NCBI GenBank assembly: GCA_964017185.1
Contig: OZ024876.1
Location: 31,149,778 to 31,213,777 of the forward strand
Origin: Rugalucina vietnamica
Taxonomy: Eukaryota > Mollusca > Bivalvia > Lucinida > Lucinidae
DNA: 64,000 nt
Direction of reading: 5' to 3'
Below, piece by piece: positions 41,423-53,888 of this stretch. Position numbers and translations under genes: made by a program. Positions within the stretch are counted from its first letter, which is position 1; each line of letters starts with the position of its first letter. The notes beneath the pieces were generated by a model. It searched no databases. It was given only the letters and a program-made list of their open reading frames with translations, and had not been told where the DNA came from.

Positions 41423-44400
41423 GTAAGTACTCTATTTTCACTTTCATTTTTCATTAAATTTTGTTATTGTCCGATATGATTGTGCAGGTCCGGGTTCAAT
41501 GCCAATAGAGCATAGTCTCCCGTCCAAGGTCGGTGGATTTCCCCGGGTTCCTCCATGGCTGACACCCGTGCCTTCAAAAACGTGTATATGGGTCATTATA
41601 AAAAAATGGAGCAATCCTTGTCCCTGATGGTTTTTTCGCAAGCGTGATGTCCGAGGTTTGCTTTTTCCATGTATAATATTATTATCCGCGGTGCTTTAAT
41701 AGAATCACACGCGATTTCACGTTTCCGAGTATGTTGTTTGTAAAAAAGAGATGCAAGAAGTGCTATTTTATCGATTTTTACCGTGTCCCCGGGTCAGGGT
41801 AAGAAGTTTTATTTGTTTCCATTGCAAAAGAAGCTTGACAGAAATCACATTTTCTGTGACCATCTATTGCATTTAATGTTATTGAAGTCCAATTCAAAAA
41901 TCATATGATATATAAAGTGCTATTTAAGAGTAGGGGCACATATATAGTGTTGTCCCTGGAAAACGTATCAGTGCTGTCACAGTTATTGAAAATCGATTTT
42001 GACCAGAGCTACGAATCATTTTCTCAGATCAAAACAATCGCGTTTTGTAGACGACACCAAGTTGAAGAAGTAATGGTTAAAAAACTTTTGAACAAATCGC
42101 ATTACTCCGTTCCTATACCATAAAGAAATGTCAAAATTGGAGTGGGAATTTTACATGCATCAGTACTATCACGTGCAATTTGCCGCTTCTTGCAAATATC
42201 ACACACATTTTAAAACCATGACTGAATTTCAACGTAGGAGCAGTTAGAATAGACATGCAAAGTTTTCATCCTGCATTCTGTTGTTAGTCATTAGAATTAA
42301 ATTTCTGTGTGAAACTCAGTACTGTCACGGTCAGTGCTGTCACGGTCGTGACAGTACTGATGTGACAGCACTGAGTTGACTTCTGTCAGCAGGTGTGGAT
42401 TCAGGTAATTTCCTTGGCTGACAAGAGTTAGGTCGCCTTTCACGAGAGGGTCTCAGCTACTAACGCCAGCAGCAGCCAGAAGTTGCATAATGTATATCGC
42501 CGCTTTTTGAAAAATCATTTGAGGTTTGTGTGCGTGATACAAAACTACAAATTCAAAATGCTTCGTCGACCACGGTATCCAATTAGCCCCGGGGGTGGTA
42601 CTCTCTTAATGATATTGAGACAGTTTGTGTATGTCGCGCGATAAATGCCCTTTTTGCGTAGTCCATTCCAAATAAGATTACCCCTTTTCAGTGAAAAATA
42701 CATTTTAAGCCAAAAAATCGCCTTATTGTTTTAAACGCCATCCCTTTCCTCGAGGGGTGGGAGGGTCAACTCGGGGTGATGATCATGTTGGTACGGATGT
42801 GCCGTAAAACCTACCAAATTCATACACATCGAAAAAAGGGACCCGGTAATATACACACTAGGGGTCTATGGTACATGAAAATACGAAAATTTTAACCTTC
42901 TCTGACGCATGTGTCTTTCAGTGTGTTTGTATGTCGCATACCGTTACCCATGCATTATACAGAGATTTATTTAGCTTTAAGGATGTTCGCTGCCAATGAA
43001 AAAGTATTCAAACTTTTTTTCTAACCACTCTTTTTTGATTCCAAAATACAATACAAGACATTTGAAAACAAAGTAAGTATAGGGTAGTGTGCATTTTTTC
43101 AAGCTACAGGCCTGTGAATGAGACCTCTGAACACCATGTTTAAAATTTAGTAAAATTAATTCAATTTTTAATTCTTTGAAACATATCCGTCTTGAACAAA
43201 AATACACCCAGAAAGCTTTCAAAAGTCATAATATTTACGTAATGCAGACTATTTTGGACCAAAAGCATAGAAAAATTTGCAACTTGATGTGGATGACAAA
43301 ATTTTACAAGTCGTTTTCCAACCCTACCCCCATACTTGAAAAGTCGGAAAAAATCAATATTTTGAAATGTGCCAAACCCATATTTGTAGATTCAAACTTT
43401 TTCTTGTATTTTCACACAACATAGAACTTGGTAATATTGTTCGAATAAAAGAGAGAAATATATATGGTAGTGTGCATATAAGAGAGAACCAACCACTTGA
43501 AAATCGCCATTTTAAGCCTTTTTTCGGCTGTTTTATTTCGTAAAGCCCATTTCATAAAACCACCCAAAATTTTAAAACTAGCACACCAAATACAGAAAGA
43601 CTGACTTAGAAGACAATGTACACATATACTGCTGCTAAAATAAACATAGAACTAGTGCAATTTATTTGAAAATGTATAATATGCAAGTTTAATCTACCCT
43701 ACCCCCTAAATTTTACTGACAACTAAAATTTTCTGAAAAAGTGCAGAAAATGGGGTGATAAAATGAAGTTCCTTAGACTGACAATTTTCATGGCTCGTTC
43801 AATGCATATCATCAATATGTATCCAAATATAAAATATTAGGAAAATATCTGCAACCGTTTACGAGATATTCAACAAAATAAAAACCGGAAGTTCCGAAAT
43901 GTCAAATGTTGGCAGCGAACATCCTTAAAAACTGAAGAAAAAAAAAACGTTAGAACCGCCTAGGGTCAACATTAAGAAACAAAAAGAAGTAACATTGTAT
44001 ACCCCATTTTACCCTGTATACCTGACTACATGAAAGTGGTATTTAATGGGATATATTTGAAAGCAAATGTGCAGCTCAGCTGTAAGTTAACCTACATTTG
44101 AGGCCCATTTATGTGGGTATTAGCTCCAAGCTCACTAAAAGAAAAATGTCCTTTCTCCCTAGCTCCCTAAAATCTTTTCCTTGCTCCCAGCTTCCTAAAA
44201 CCAAGAGTGTTCTCTTCTAGTAATCCCTAATTCCCTTCAATTGTTTTCCAGTTTTCCCAAGCTCCCTGAAAACAAAATGGCCCTGGGGAGCGCGGTGGCG
44301 TAGTGGTAGAGCGTCGGACTCCGAATCGAAAGGTCATGGGTTCGATCCCTACAGGCGTCACCGTGATGTGTCCTTGGGCAAGACACATTACCTCTCTACA

Positions 44401-45682
44401 GCACTGGTTAAACCCAGGAAGCGTTGGCTCCGTCCCGACATGACTGAAAAATTGTTACACAAACACTAACAAACACAATGGCCCTGCTACCCGGCTCCCA
44501 ATTTAAACCCGTGATAGGGTCCCAAATTTGATGCGGTCTTTTGTCGTGAACAATCCTGGTTGTCTCAGACCTGGTCGAAAGCCCCAAAGACACATTTTCT
44601 CATGCTACAGCTTAAAGTGATAAGATGAATAGCGCTTCTACTGCGCTTTACGTGTTACGTCGCGTTTGGTTTGCGTGAAGCGAACGTGCTTTGTTAGAGC
44701 ATTGGATCTACGCAAGGGTGTACCTGGTTAGAGCATCAGCCGAGGTTTCTTTGGTTGCGACCTTAAGTGAGTCACTGCCCCTAAGCTCATCGGTAAATGG
44801 TCAGAAATTAATCATTTCCGATCACATTGGAATGAAAAAGGCGAGATCGGATAATTATCAGTGCTGTCACGACAGCATCAGTGCTGTCACGATATCAGTG
44901 CTGTCACGGTCATAATTATTTAAAATACTCAAAACGCATCATATAAAAGTAATTGCTTTTGGTATGCAATGATACTATACTGAAATAGTAAACGTTTAGT
45001 AGAACTTATTTTTGGTTTAATCCTACACGATATTGTCTACAAATATAAAGCGTTTCAGAAAAAGAACACATCACAGTATGTGCATTTTTATTGAAGATCT
45101 CTTCCTCGATAATTCATTGAAAGTATTTAAGGTTTGTGTGAACTATTGTTCGTGACAAGTTATACATGCCCCCACTTACAGATTGGGGAAGTCTTATCAA
45201 ATGAGCGTTTTACGCAAGAAAATTTGTTCGTGATAGCACTGATGTTTTTTCAAGGGTACCATACAATTAATTAATGTTGGTGCACTATTTGTTCAGTTAC
45301 ACTCGGCATATTTTATTTCTATATTCTATATGCCCATGTTAATAAAACTATCCCATAAAAAAAGAAAAAATTGGCAATTAATTTTTTTCGTTTTGCCTTA
45401 CTGGATTGCTCCATTTTTTGATAATGACCCATATTATGTTTCATGAGTTTTCTGTGCAGTAGAAGTAAAATAAATGTTTCAACTTTTTAATACAATTGCA
45501 CCATGAAAACCACCCAAAGGTTCAATGACAATCGCAAAGATGTAACATTTATAATCTTATGCTCCATTACACACTGGTTAATGTAAAAGTAGTGGAGCTG
45601 GTTGAAACGCACTGGTGCAGACTAAATTACGAACTGGAGTAAGATTAGAATGGCGGAAAAGGTAATCATTATCATTCCCTTA

Positions 45683-45733
<51 letters not shown>

Positions 45734-45928
45734 TATTTGTCATGTCACCTGGCGCAGAGAAGGGCGGAAGCGTTGTAGTTTATGATTTTATCACGCAATA
45801 TGTGATTTATTTCATGGGTTAGAAGCCAAATCCAATTCAGTTTTACCATCATGACTGATGGCATGTGTTTATGCCCCCAACTTTGAAAAAGTTGGAAGGG
45901 CATATTGCTTTTGGCTTGTCTGTCTGTG

Positions 45929-45971
<43 letters not shown>

Positions 45972-48900
45972 GTGTGTGTTAACTTTTGAACGGTGAATGC
46001 TAGGGTTTTGAAATTTCTTATGCACATTCCTCATGAAAAAATAGTTGACCCATATTTTTTTTCATGTCCGAGTTATTCCCCTTTTCTGAATTATGTCCCT
46101 TTGAAAGCAAAATTTGAAAATCTTGTGTGCAAGATATCTCAAAAAGTATTTGAGTTAGAGCCTTGATATTTGGTATACTGGTTGGGGCTGATAAGTAGCT
46201 CACCTGATTAACTTTTGAGAACTTTACCTAAAATTTTGACAAAATTACGGAATTTTGAAATTTTGATTGATTTTTCCACTTTTCGGTGAAATTTGCAACT
46301 TTTAAACGGTGAATGGTCTTGAAATTTCATTTACAGATTCCTCATGTAAAAATAGTTGACCTGTAATTTTTTTTCATGTCCAAGTCATGTCCCCTTTTTG
46401 AGTTATGTCCCTTTGAAAACAAAATTTGAAAAATCTTGTGTGCAAGATATCTCAAAAAGGGTTTTCGCTAGGGCCTTCATATTTGATATACCGATTGGGG
46501 TGGAGAAGAAGATCACCTGATTAACTTTTGAGGACTTTCCGTCAAATTTTGACAGAATTGTGAAATTTTGACTCTATTTTTAAGTGTGCATCTATTATCA
46601 CTGTTAGTCCTCAAGTTTGCTATTTGTGCCCAGGTCTACACTGTTTGCTTACATGATTTTCATTGAAAAATAATGAAATAAATGAATCATATAAACTGTG
46701 CCAGGTTAGAGGCAAGCATACAGTTGGGGGCATAGTGTTTTACAAACACTTATTTCTAGTTTCATGCCAAAATTGATGGAAAAAAATGCATGTCTGAGCA
46801 TAGATTCTGTTGCATTATCATATATTTATGAATAAACATTCAACAAACACGATTTCTGATCGCCATTTTTTTCTTGGTATCGAAGCAAACGTTTTATTAA
46901 GGATTTTCTATTACAAAGCACTAGGATCATTTTTTGAAGCATTGGTACAACGCACTGATGGTTATACATACTTGCTTCAGGGTTGCGTCTAATTCGCCCA
47001 GAAAAACAGTGACATTATATTACAGTGTTTTTATTTTTTATTCAATACGAGTGGCAAATAAAAATAAAACTGAGATTCTTTAAGAGCATGAACATATTAA
47101 TGAGAAAGGGGGTGGGCCATACCGTGGTTTCGTTAAGCCTCTTCAGTGACCCTATAGATTTGGCAACTTTTATTTTGCATATTTCAACAGGGTAGTCGAT
47201 GCAAGGACTAGTAAAATCTAAGTGGGACCAAATATATTAAAACGTTGGTTAGAAAATGAATCTAAACCGATAGTTATTTTCTGATTTCTCAGAATACCCT
47301 CGCTGATCTCAAAGGACCAAACGAAAAATATAATCGACACTATGGATGATGTACGGGGAGACATTTAAGGGCCGCCACACGGCACAACACCAGCTGCAGT
47401 AATAGGAAATAAAAATAAAACTGGGATCCTTTAAGAGCAGTGAACATATTAATGAGAAAGAGGTGAACCATACCCCGGTTTCGGCTACTTAAGCCTCTTC
47501 AGTGAACCGTAGATTTGGCAACATGGAGCCAAAGGGAATTACTGTTATTTTGCATATTTAAACATGGTAGTCGATACAAAGAATAGTAAAATCTAAATGG
47601 AGCAAAATATATTAAAACGTTGGTTAGAAAATAAATCTAAACCGATATATTATAGTTATTTTCTGATTTCTCAGAATACCCTCGCTGATCTCAAAGGACC
47701 AAACGAAAAATATAATCTGCACTATGGATGATGTACGGAGATACTTTTTATGGCCGCCACAGCTTAAGTAATAGGAAATAAAAATAAAAATGAGATCCTT
47801 TAAGAGCAGTGAACATATTAATGAGAAAGGGGGTGGGCCATACTGCGGTTTCGGCTACTTAAGCCTCTTCAGTGACCCTATAGATTTGGCAACATGTTTT
47901 GTTTTACGATGTAAATTACGATTTGATGCGATGAACACGACTGAATCGAGTTCATCGTGGAAAATGTTTTGGCTGTCAAACAGTTTCCACGATTTACCCG
48001 ATTGCCACGATTGACATCAAGATGTGATAGGTTCGGATAAGATTCGGTATGATAATCCCGATTCCCCCATGATGAAAACCACGATTCCAATCGTGGTCGA
48101 ATCGTGGTAAGTTTGAAAGCACTAAAGCACTAAAGGTCATCTGGTGAAGGACTTTCCATGGTCATTCTCTCTCTCCAGTGACTAATGAAAAAAAGGCGAC
48201 AGTATCTACAAGTAGCAAGGCCAGTCGCGAAACTTTCACGTACTGCTTATGCCCTTTGCATTACGAAAACTTGCCCATGCAATATACAGAGATTTTTTTC
48301 AGTTGTAAAAATTGAAAATTTTGTTGGAAAAATCTTGATATTTTTCTTATTGGCGAGGCGGTTCTAACGTGCACCCACAAACTATGTTTTGAAGCAAAAA
48401 ATAAGAAAAATAGGTATACCCCCGCATACCCCAGTTTTGCTATATAAAAGTGGGGTTCAATGGGGGTACACATTACACGGACATGTTTTCCTGATGGGAT
48501 GAAGCTCGCTCAAAGTGGTTAGGATGTAGTAACTGACCACCTGACACGAACTCGGCTGTATACCATAGACGCTTTGAATCAATGCACAAAACATAAGAGA
48601 AAGGCGTCAACCATTTTGCTATTTATTGGCACGGCTAAGTTGCTGCAATTATACATGGCCTCTTGCACGTTGATCAAGTTTTGTCGAGATGCGCGCAAAT
48701 GGTGTGTGGGTACCATGGGTTTCTAACAGTACTTGGGAATGATCTCTTTGAATGAAACTTTTGTTTTCTTATCACGACATATTAAGATATCAAATATGTA
48801 CCCGCGCATGTTTTTTAAATGTACCGCGTCTCGAGATTTTGCATACGCGAAAACAAAGATGCAGACGAGCTTCGAAGTAACTGCGAAGCTGATCAGCGCC

Positions 48901-51261
48901 TTTTGTTTTCGCTGCACGGATAGTACAATCCTCTCATTATTAAATTCGACATTTCGAGCTTTAAGCCTACTTTTGTGACTGTAAAGGACGGTATGTCGGA
49001 CCACATTGTTGGTTTTCAGCATCCGTTCAATCAGAGGCAAAAACGCCATTTGTTTGTCCACAAGAAATGAGCCCGACCGCCTCAGGGGAAAAAGTTTTCG
49101 GGGCTTCTGACCAGATCCGATAAAACAGGACTGTAGTCATAGATGATGGCTAGATGCTTTCGGATGACTGCGCTAACATATTGCGTGTGTGCCAAAATTC
49201 CCGGCAGGTTACCGAATATACGTAACGACGCAGGTTCATGGGTTAGCTACATGCAATTACCGCTCACACATCTTTTGCATATTTCAAGATACGTCTTAGA
49301 AAGATGGGCTGTTGGCTTTTCGACCTGCAGATGATCTGTATTTAAATGAACCACGTTATTAATAAAGTTATTAAGATATCAAAAGAATTTCTTTATACCT
49401 CCTGTTTCTTCATTAACAAATTTCCTATTTAGTTCTTGAGAAGAATCAAGGGATTAACTCCATATTTACCTATCCAACTACAGTAGAAAAATAACAAGAG
49501 CCGCGTCATGAAAAGACTGGATTTTCGCATATGCGAAGCTGATCAGCGCATTTGTTTTCACTACCCGGATAGTACATTTCCGGTTCTACTTGTATCTAAA
49601 ATTTAAAGTTTCTAGCTTTCTTCTTGACTGAACAGACCTTCTTTGTATCGGACCTGGTCGGAACTGTGACCCTGAATACCGATTTTATCTCGCGTTGCGG
49701 CTCACATTATCTGTTCATTTGTCTCAGATTCTTGTTTATTCGTATTCTCATTTGTCCATGCTATTAGACCTGGCAGTCAAGGCTATGTTAGAGATGGCGC
49801 CATTTATAAGCCAGTGTTTGGTTCGCATCCATAATCCTAAGCCGTACCCGTTAAATCCCACTCTAATATAGTGAAATAGGGTTCACAGGGGAACGCATTT
49901 ATTTTCACTTTTACTTCAAAACATACCCACAACCAATATTTTGAGCAAAATTTTTGAAAATATCAATTTTTCTCCAATGAAAAACTTCTCTGTATATTGC
50001 ATGGGCAAGATATCGTGATGTGACACTGGATAACCAGAAAACTTCTTCGGGACTGTAACGATACCGTGATACACCAGATAGAAAATTTAAGATTCTATTA
50101 CACTTCGGTACTTCTTACCACTTCCATGAGATGCAACGACACACTGTACATCTGTGCAACCGGTTTCAGTACTTAAAATTGGATTAAACATGTAGCACTG
50201 TTCTCATCGCAAAGAATCTGTATAAATATAAGTAAAGCCGGGAAGAAATAAGCAAGAAAGTGCCTATTAAAATTATGTCCGTAGTCCTTAGACCCAACGT
50301 TATATAGCCAAATGGATGGTACAGGGTTAGACATTGTTTTCCTATTTTTGCTCGACACATAGGATGTGTGTACTCTAAGAATCGCCTCTAACATGTTTTG
50401 TTTAGCAAAAAATAGAACAAGAATCAAATTTTCATATAAAAATTGTCATTTTTACAGCCTTGTAAGTCTTTGCATAATTTTATTGGATAGAATAATGAAA
50501 TCATAGTTGTGGTCAACGCCATCACTGTACGAAAATTCATTGTTACGGCTTTTGTCATAAATAAACACTGTAACTGTCTCTGTTTTTAGGCTAGTTAGAC
50601 GCAACCCTGAAACAAGTGTGTGTACCAGTGCGTTGTACCAATACTACTAAAAATGCTCCCAGTGCGTTGTAATAGAAAATACTCAATAAAACGTTTGCTT
50701 CGATACCAAGAAAAAATTTGCGATCGGAAAACGTGTTTTTTGAATGTTTATCTAAAATATATGATAATATAACAAAGAATACTATGTTCAGACATGCATT
50801 TTTCCATCAATTTGTCATGAAAACACATGCCACCAGTCATGCTGGTAAAACAGTATCGAATTTGACTTCTAACCCATGAAATAAATCACATATTGCGTGA
50901 TAAAATCATAAACTACAACGCCTCCGCCCTTCTCTGCACCAGGGCCCAGAATTACAATGCTTCCTTAACTCTTAAGGTCGACCTTAACTTAAGATTTTCC
51001 TTAAAATTAACAAAAGTGCATTACAATTGATTTTCTTACTTTAAGGTAGACCTTAACTTGAGGAAATATTAAATATTTAAGGTTACTCGATAGCTACCTT
51101 AACTTAAGATTTTACTTAGGCTAGACGAATAGTGCTCAGATTAAGCATTATTTACGGAGTTTAGATAATATGTTTATGCACATTATGTGGCCTCGCAACG
51201 CAACATAACACAGGAAATCACATTTTTCGTCGTTATTGTTTTATTTGATTTTATTTATTTT

Positions 51262-51309
<48 letters not shown>

Positions 51310-53852
51310 AATTTATGTTTTTTCTTACGCGAATGAAGGCGGTTGTCAAGAGTGGGAGTCTTTTTCACTTCGCGTTGTTTTAATAAAACTTTACTTTTCA
51401 AACGAAACAGCACGAAGAATCAAGACTCCTGCAGTACAAGTACGATGTGGCTTAACCATTCAGTCATTTAATAGAACTTTACCGATAATGTGTTGAGTAA
51501 AATTGTCTTTGTTTAATTATTTGATATGTTACTTTACGCCCCACTCAACAGATATGGTAATGCCGGTACCTCAGTGTTATTGAATTTCTACCCACTGACA
51601 TTTGGATGACATGACAGGCGAGATGTGCTTTGAACTATTATCCCCCCCCCCCCCCACACTCCCCAGTAAACAACTAAAGTTTTACATGTGTGGATGGTTT
51701 GACTAAATGTGCAAAAGCACTTTTTTCTGGACAGGCACAGACCTACTCAGTAAATAGCCAGTCATCGGGTGGTCGGTTAGTCAGTTATAAGCTGAGCCGC
51801 CCATCTATTTATCACGGCCCCAGTGGACGGGATCCCGTAATGAATGTGTCCAGCTATTCCATTTTCCATTCTTAGTTTCATATTATTTTAAATCATATTT
51901 CCTTGGATTTTTTCATTTGGATTTGTTTTCGAAATACATGTAAGTCTATGACATTCTCGGACGTGTGTATATGAATGCATGTGGCAATGCTTAAAATTTT
52001 CAATGCAGCACACAACTGCGGCTCGAAAAATTACTAAATTTCAAAGAAGAAACTTGACACAAGTTTAACCAAAGATAAAGAACGTAAAAGAATAATAAAG
52101 TAAAAAAAAAAAAAAAAAAAAAAGAGAGAAAAAAAAGACACCAGTAGAACCAAAGTAATAAGTTGTAATTACAAGGCGGGCGTGTTCACCACTGCACCAC
52201 GGAGCCTCCGAGGATAACGCAGTTGGATAATAAACCAATGCTCATAATCGAACTATTGTTACTATGCATTATGCCGCTTACGCGATATAAAATTTTTAAA
52301 TTTCCGTGTTGCTCCGGTTAGGTTTTCGACTGTTCCCGGAACGGTCCCGTAAGTTTTTACGGAAACTACACCTTAGTAAAGGACGATCAAAAAGTGTATT
52401 ACAAATGCACTATTTAAGGAAAATCCTAGCTAAGGTATAAACTTAACTTAAACCGCTAAGGAGGCCTTAACTTAAGGAATGATTGTAATTCTGGGCCCAG
52501 GTGACATGACAAATAACACACACACAAATTTAAAAGGGAATGATAATGAAAAGAAGTATAAGTTTTATTTACCTTTTCCGCCATTTTAATCTTACTCCAG
52601 TTCGTAATTTAGTCTGCACCAGTGCGTTGCAACCAGCTCCAGTACTTTTTACATTTACCAGTGTGCACTTGAAATGTACAGCTAAAGTCCACATAACAGT
52701 TTTGTACTAAAAAGGTACAAGTAGGCAAAGATCAGGAAAAGGCGCAATCAGAAAGAGATTCCCACTCCAAAAACCGAGGTGGGAAAAAACCAAACTAACA
52801 ATCAGGGCCCAGAATTACAATGCTTCCTTAACTCTTAAGGTCTACCTTAACTTAAGATTTTCCTTAAAATCGACAAAAGTGCATTACAATCGATTTTCTT
52901 ACTTTAAGGTAGACCTTAACTTGAGGAAAAACTTAAATATTTAAGGTTACTCGATAGCTACCTTAACTTAAGATTTTACTTAGGCTGGACAAATAATGCT
53001 GGGTTAATGCATTATTCAAGGGAGTTTTAATAAATATGCTTATGCACACTGTGTAACCATGCAATGCTACGTTACGTATATCACATTTTTCGCCATAATA
53101 TTTTTTCACGTCACGGAGATGGTTGTGTAGAGCGTGTGCAAGAGTGGGAGACTTTTTCAGTTCCTAATCCTCTTCTTTTAAGTTAACTTTATTTTTGGTT
53201 AAACGAAACAACTCGAGATTCGAACTTGTCTGTCCACATGTAGAATTATTATAAATTGAATAATTAAGATGTTGCATGTCCGATGTGGCTTAATAACTAC
53301 TCAGTCAACAATTTTCAGTCATGTCGAGATATTGCTTCCATTTACAGGTAATGTGTTGGGTAAGTTAGTCGTTTCTTTGATGCTTTACGTCATAATCAAC
53401 AGATATAGGCAGGCCGATACATAAAGATTTTTACCAACATTTGGATGTCATGACAGGCGAGATGTGCTTTAAGATATAACCACCCAAGTATTTTACAACA
53501 AAAGGTTATATGTATGGCGCATGTTTGACCGTTTTTTTCTGGACTGGCCCAGAGCTGGTCGGTTAGTCAATCATAAACTTTAACTGCATGTACGAACAGA
53601 CCATCTACATGTATTTCTCACGGCCCCAATGGGTAATGAATGTGTCGGGTTTGGAACCAAAACAGTGGGAGAAGGTTAGTAATACATGGGATCTCGCCAT
53701 AGAATTCGGCAATCCATGCATTCGCGCTCCCCGGGAGCGCGTTCTGAAGATCATCTTTGTAAAAATTTGTGAAAAGAAATATCGTATCTTATCGTATCTT
53801 TTTGTCCTGCCTGCGCACATGCACATGTGAGTGATGGTGGGTGAATGTTTAA

Positions 53853-53888
<36 letters not shown>

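Larger units (their letters stand above)
41587..45432. mobile_element. 3.8-kb TIR element with CAGTGCTGTCACG motifs (putative)
   Basis: ATGGGTCATTATAAAAAAAT and GGAGCAATCC at 41587-41616 are inverted at 45405-45432. Inside, CAGTGCTGTCACG-type motifs cluster near both ends: 41967, 42163 and 42315-42380 on the left, 44862-44912 and 45230 on the right, in facing orientation. It contains a TTAA MITE and a SINE. No transposase is readable; a 72-codon frame at 41905-42123 is unrecognised. The exact outer limits are not fixed. Confidence 0.6.

Noticed and set aside
44286-44476. Possible functional tRNA gene
   Set aside because: A and B boxes are present, but the head continues into a SINE core with 10-bp target duplications; acceptor stem not maintained.
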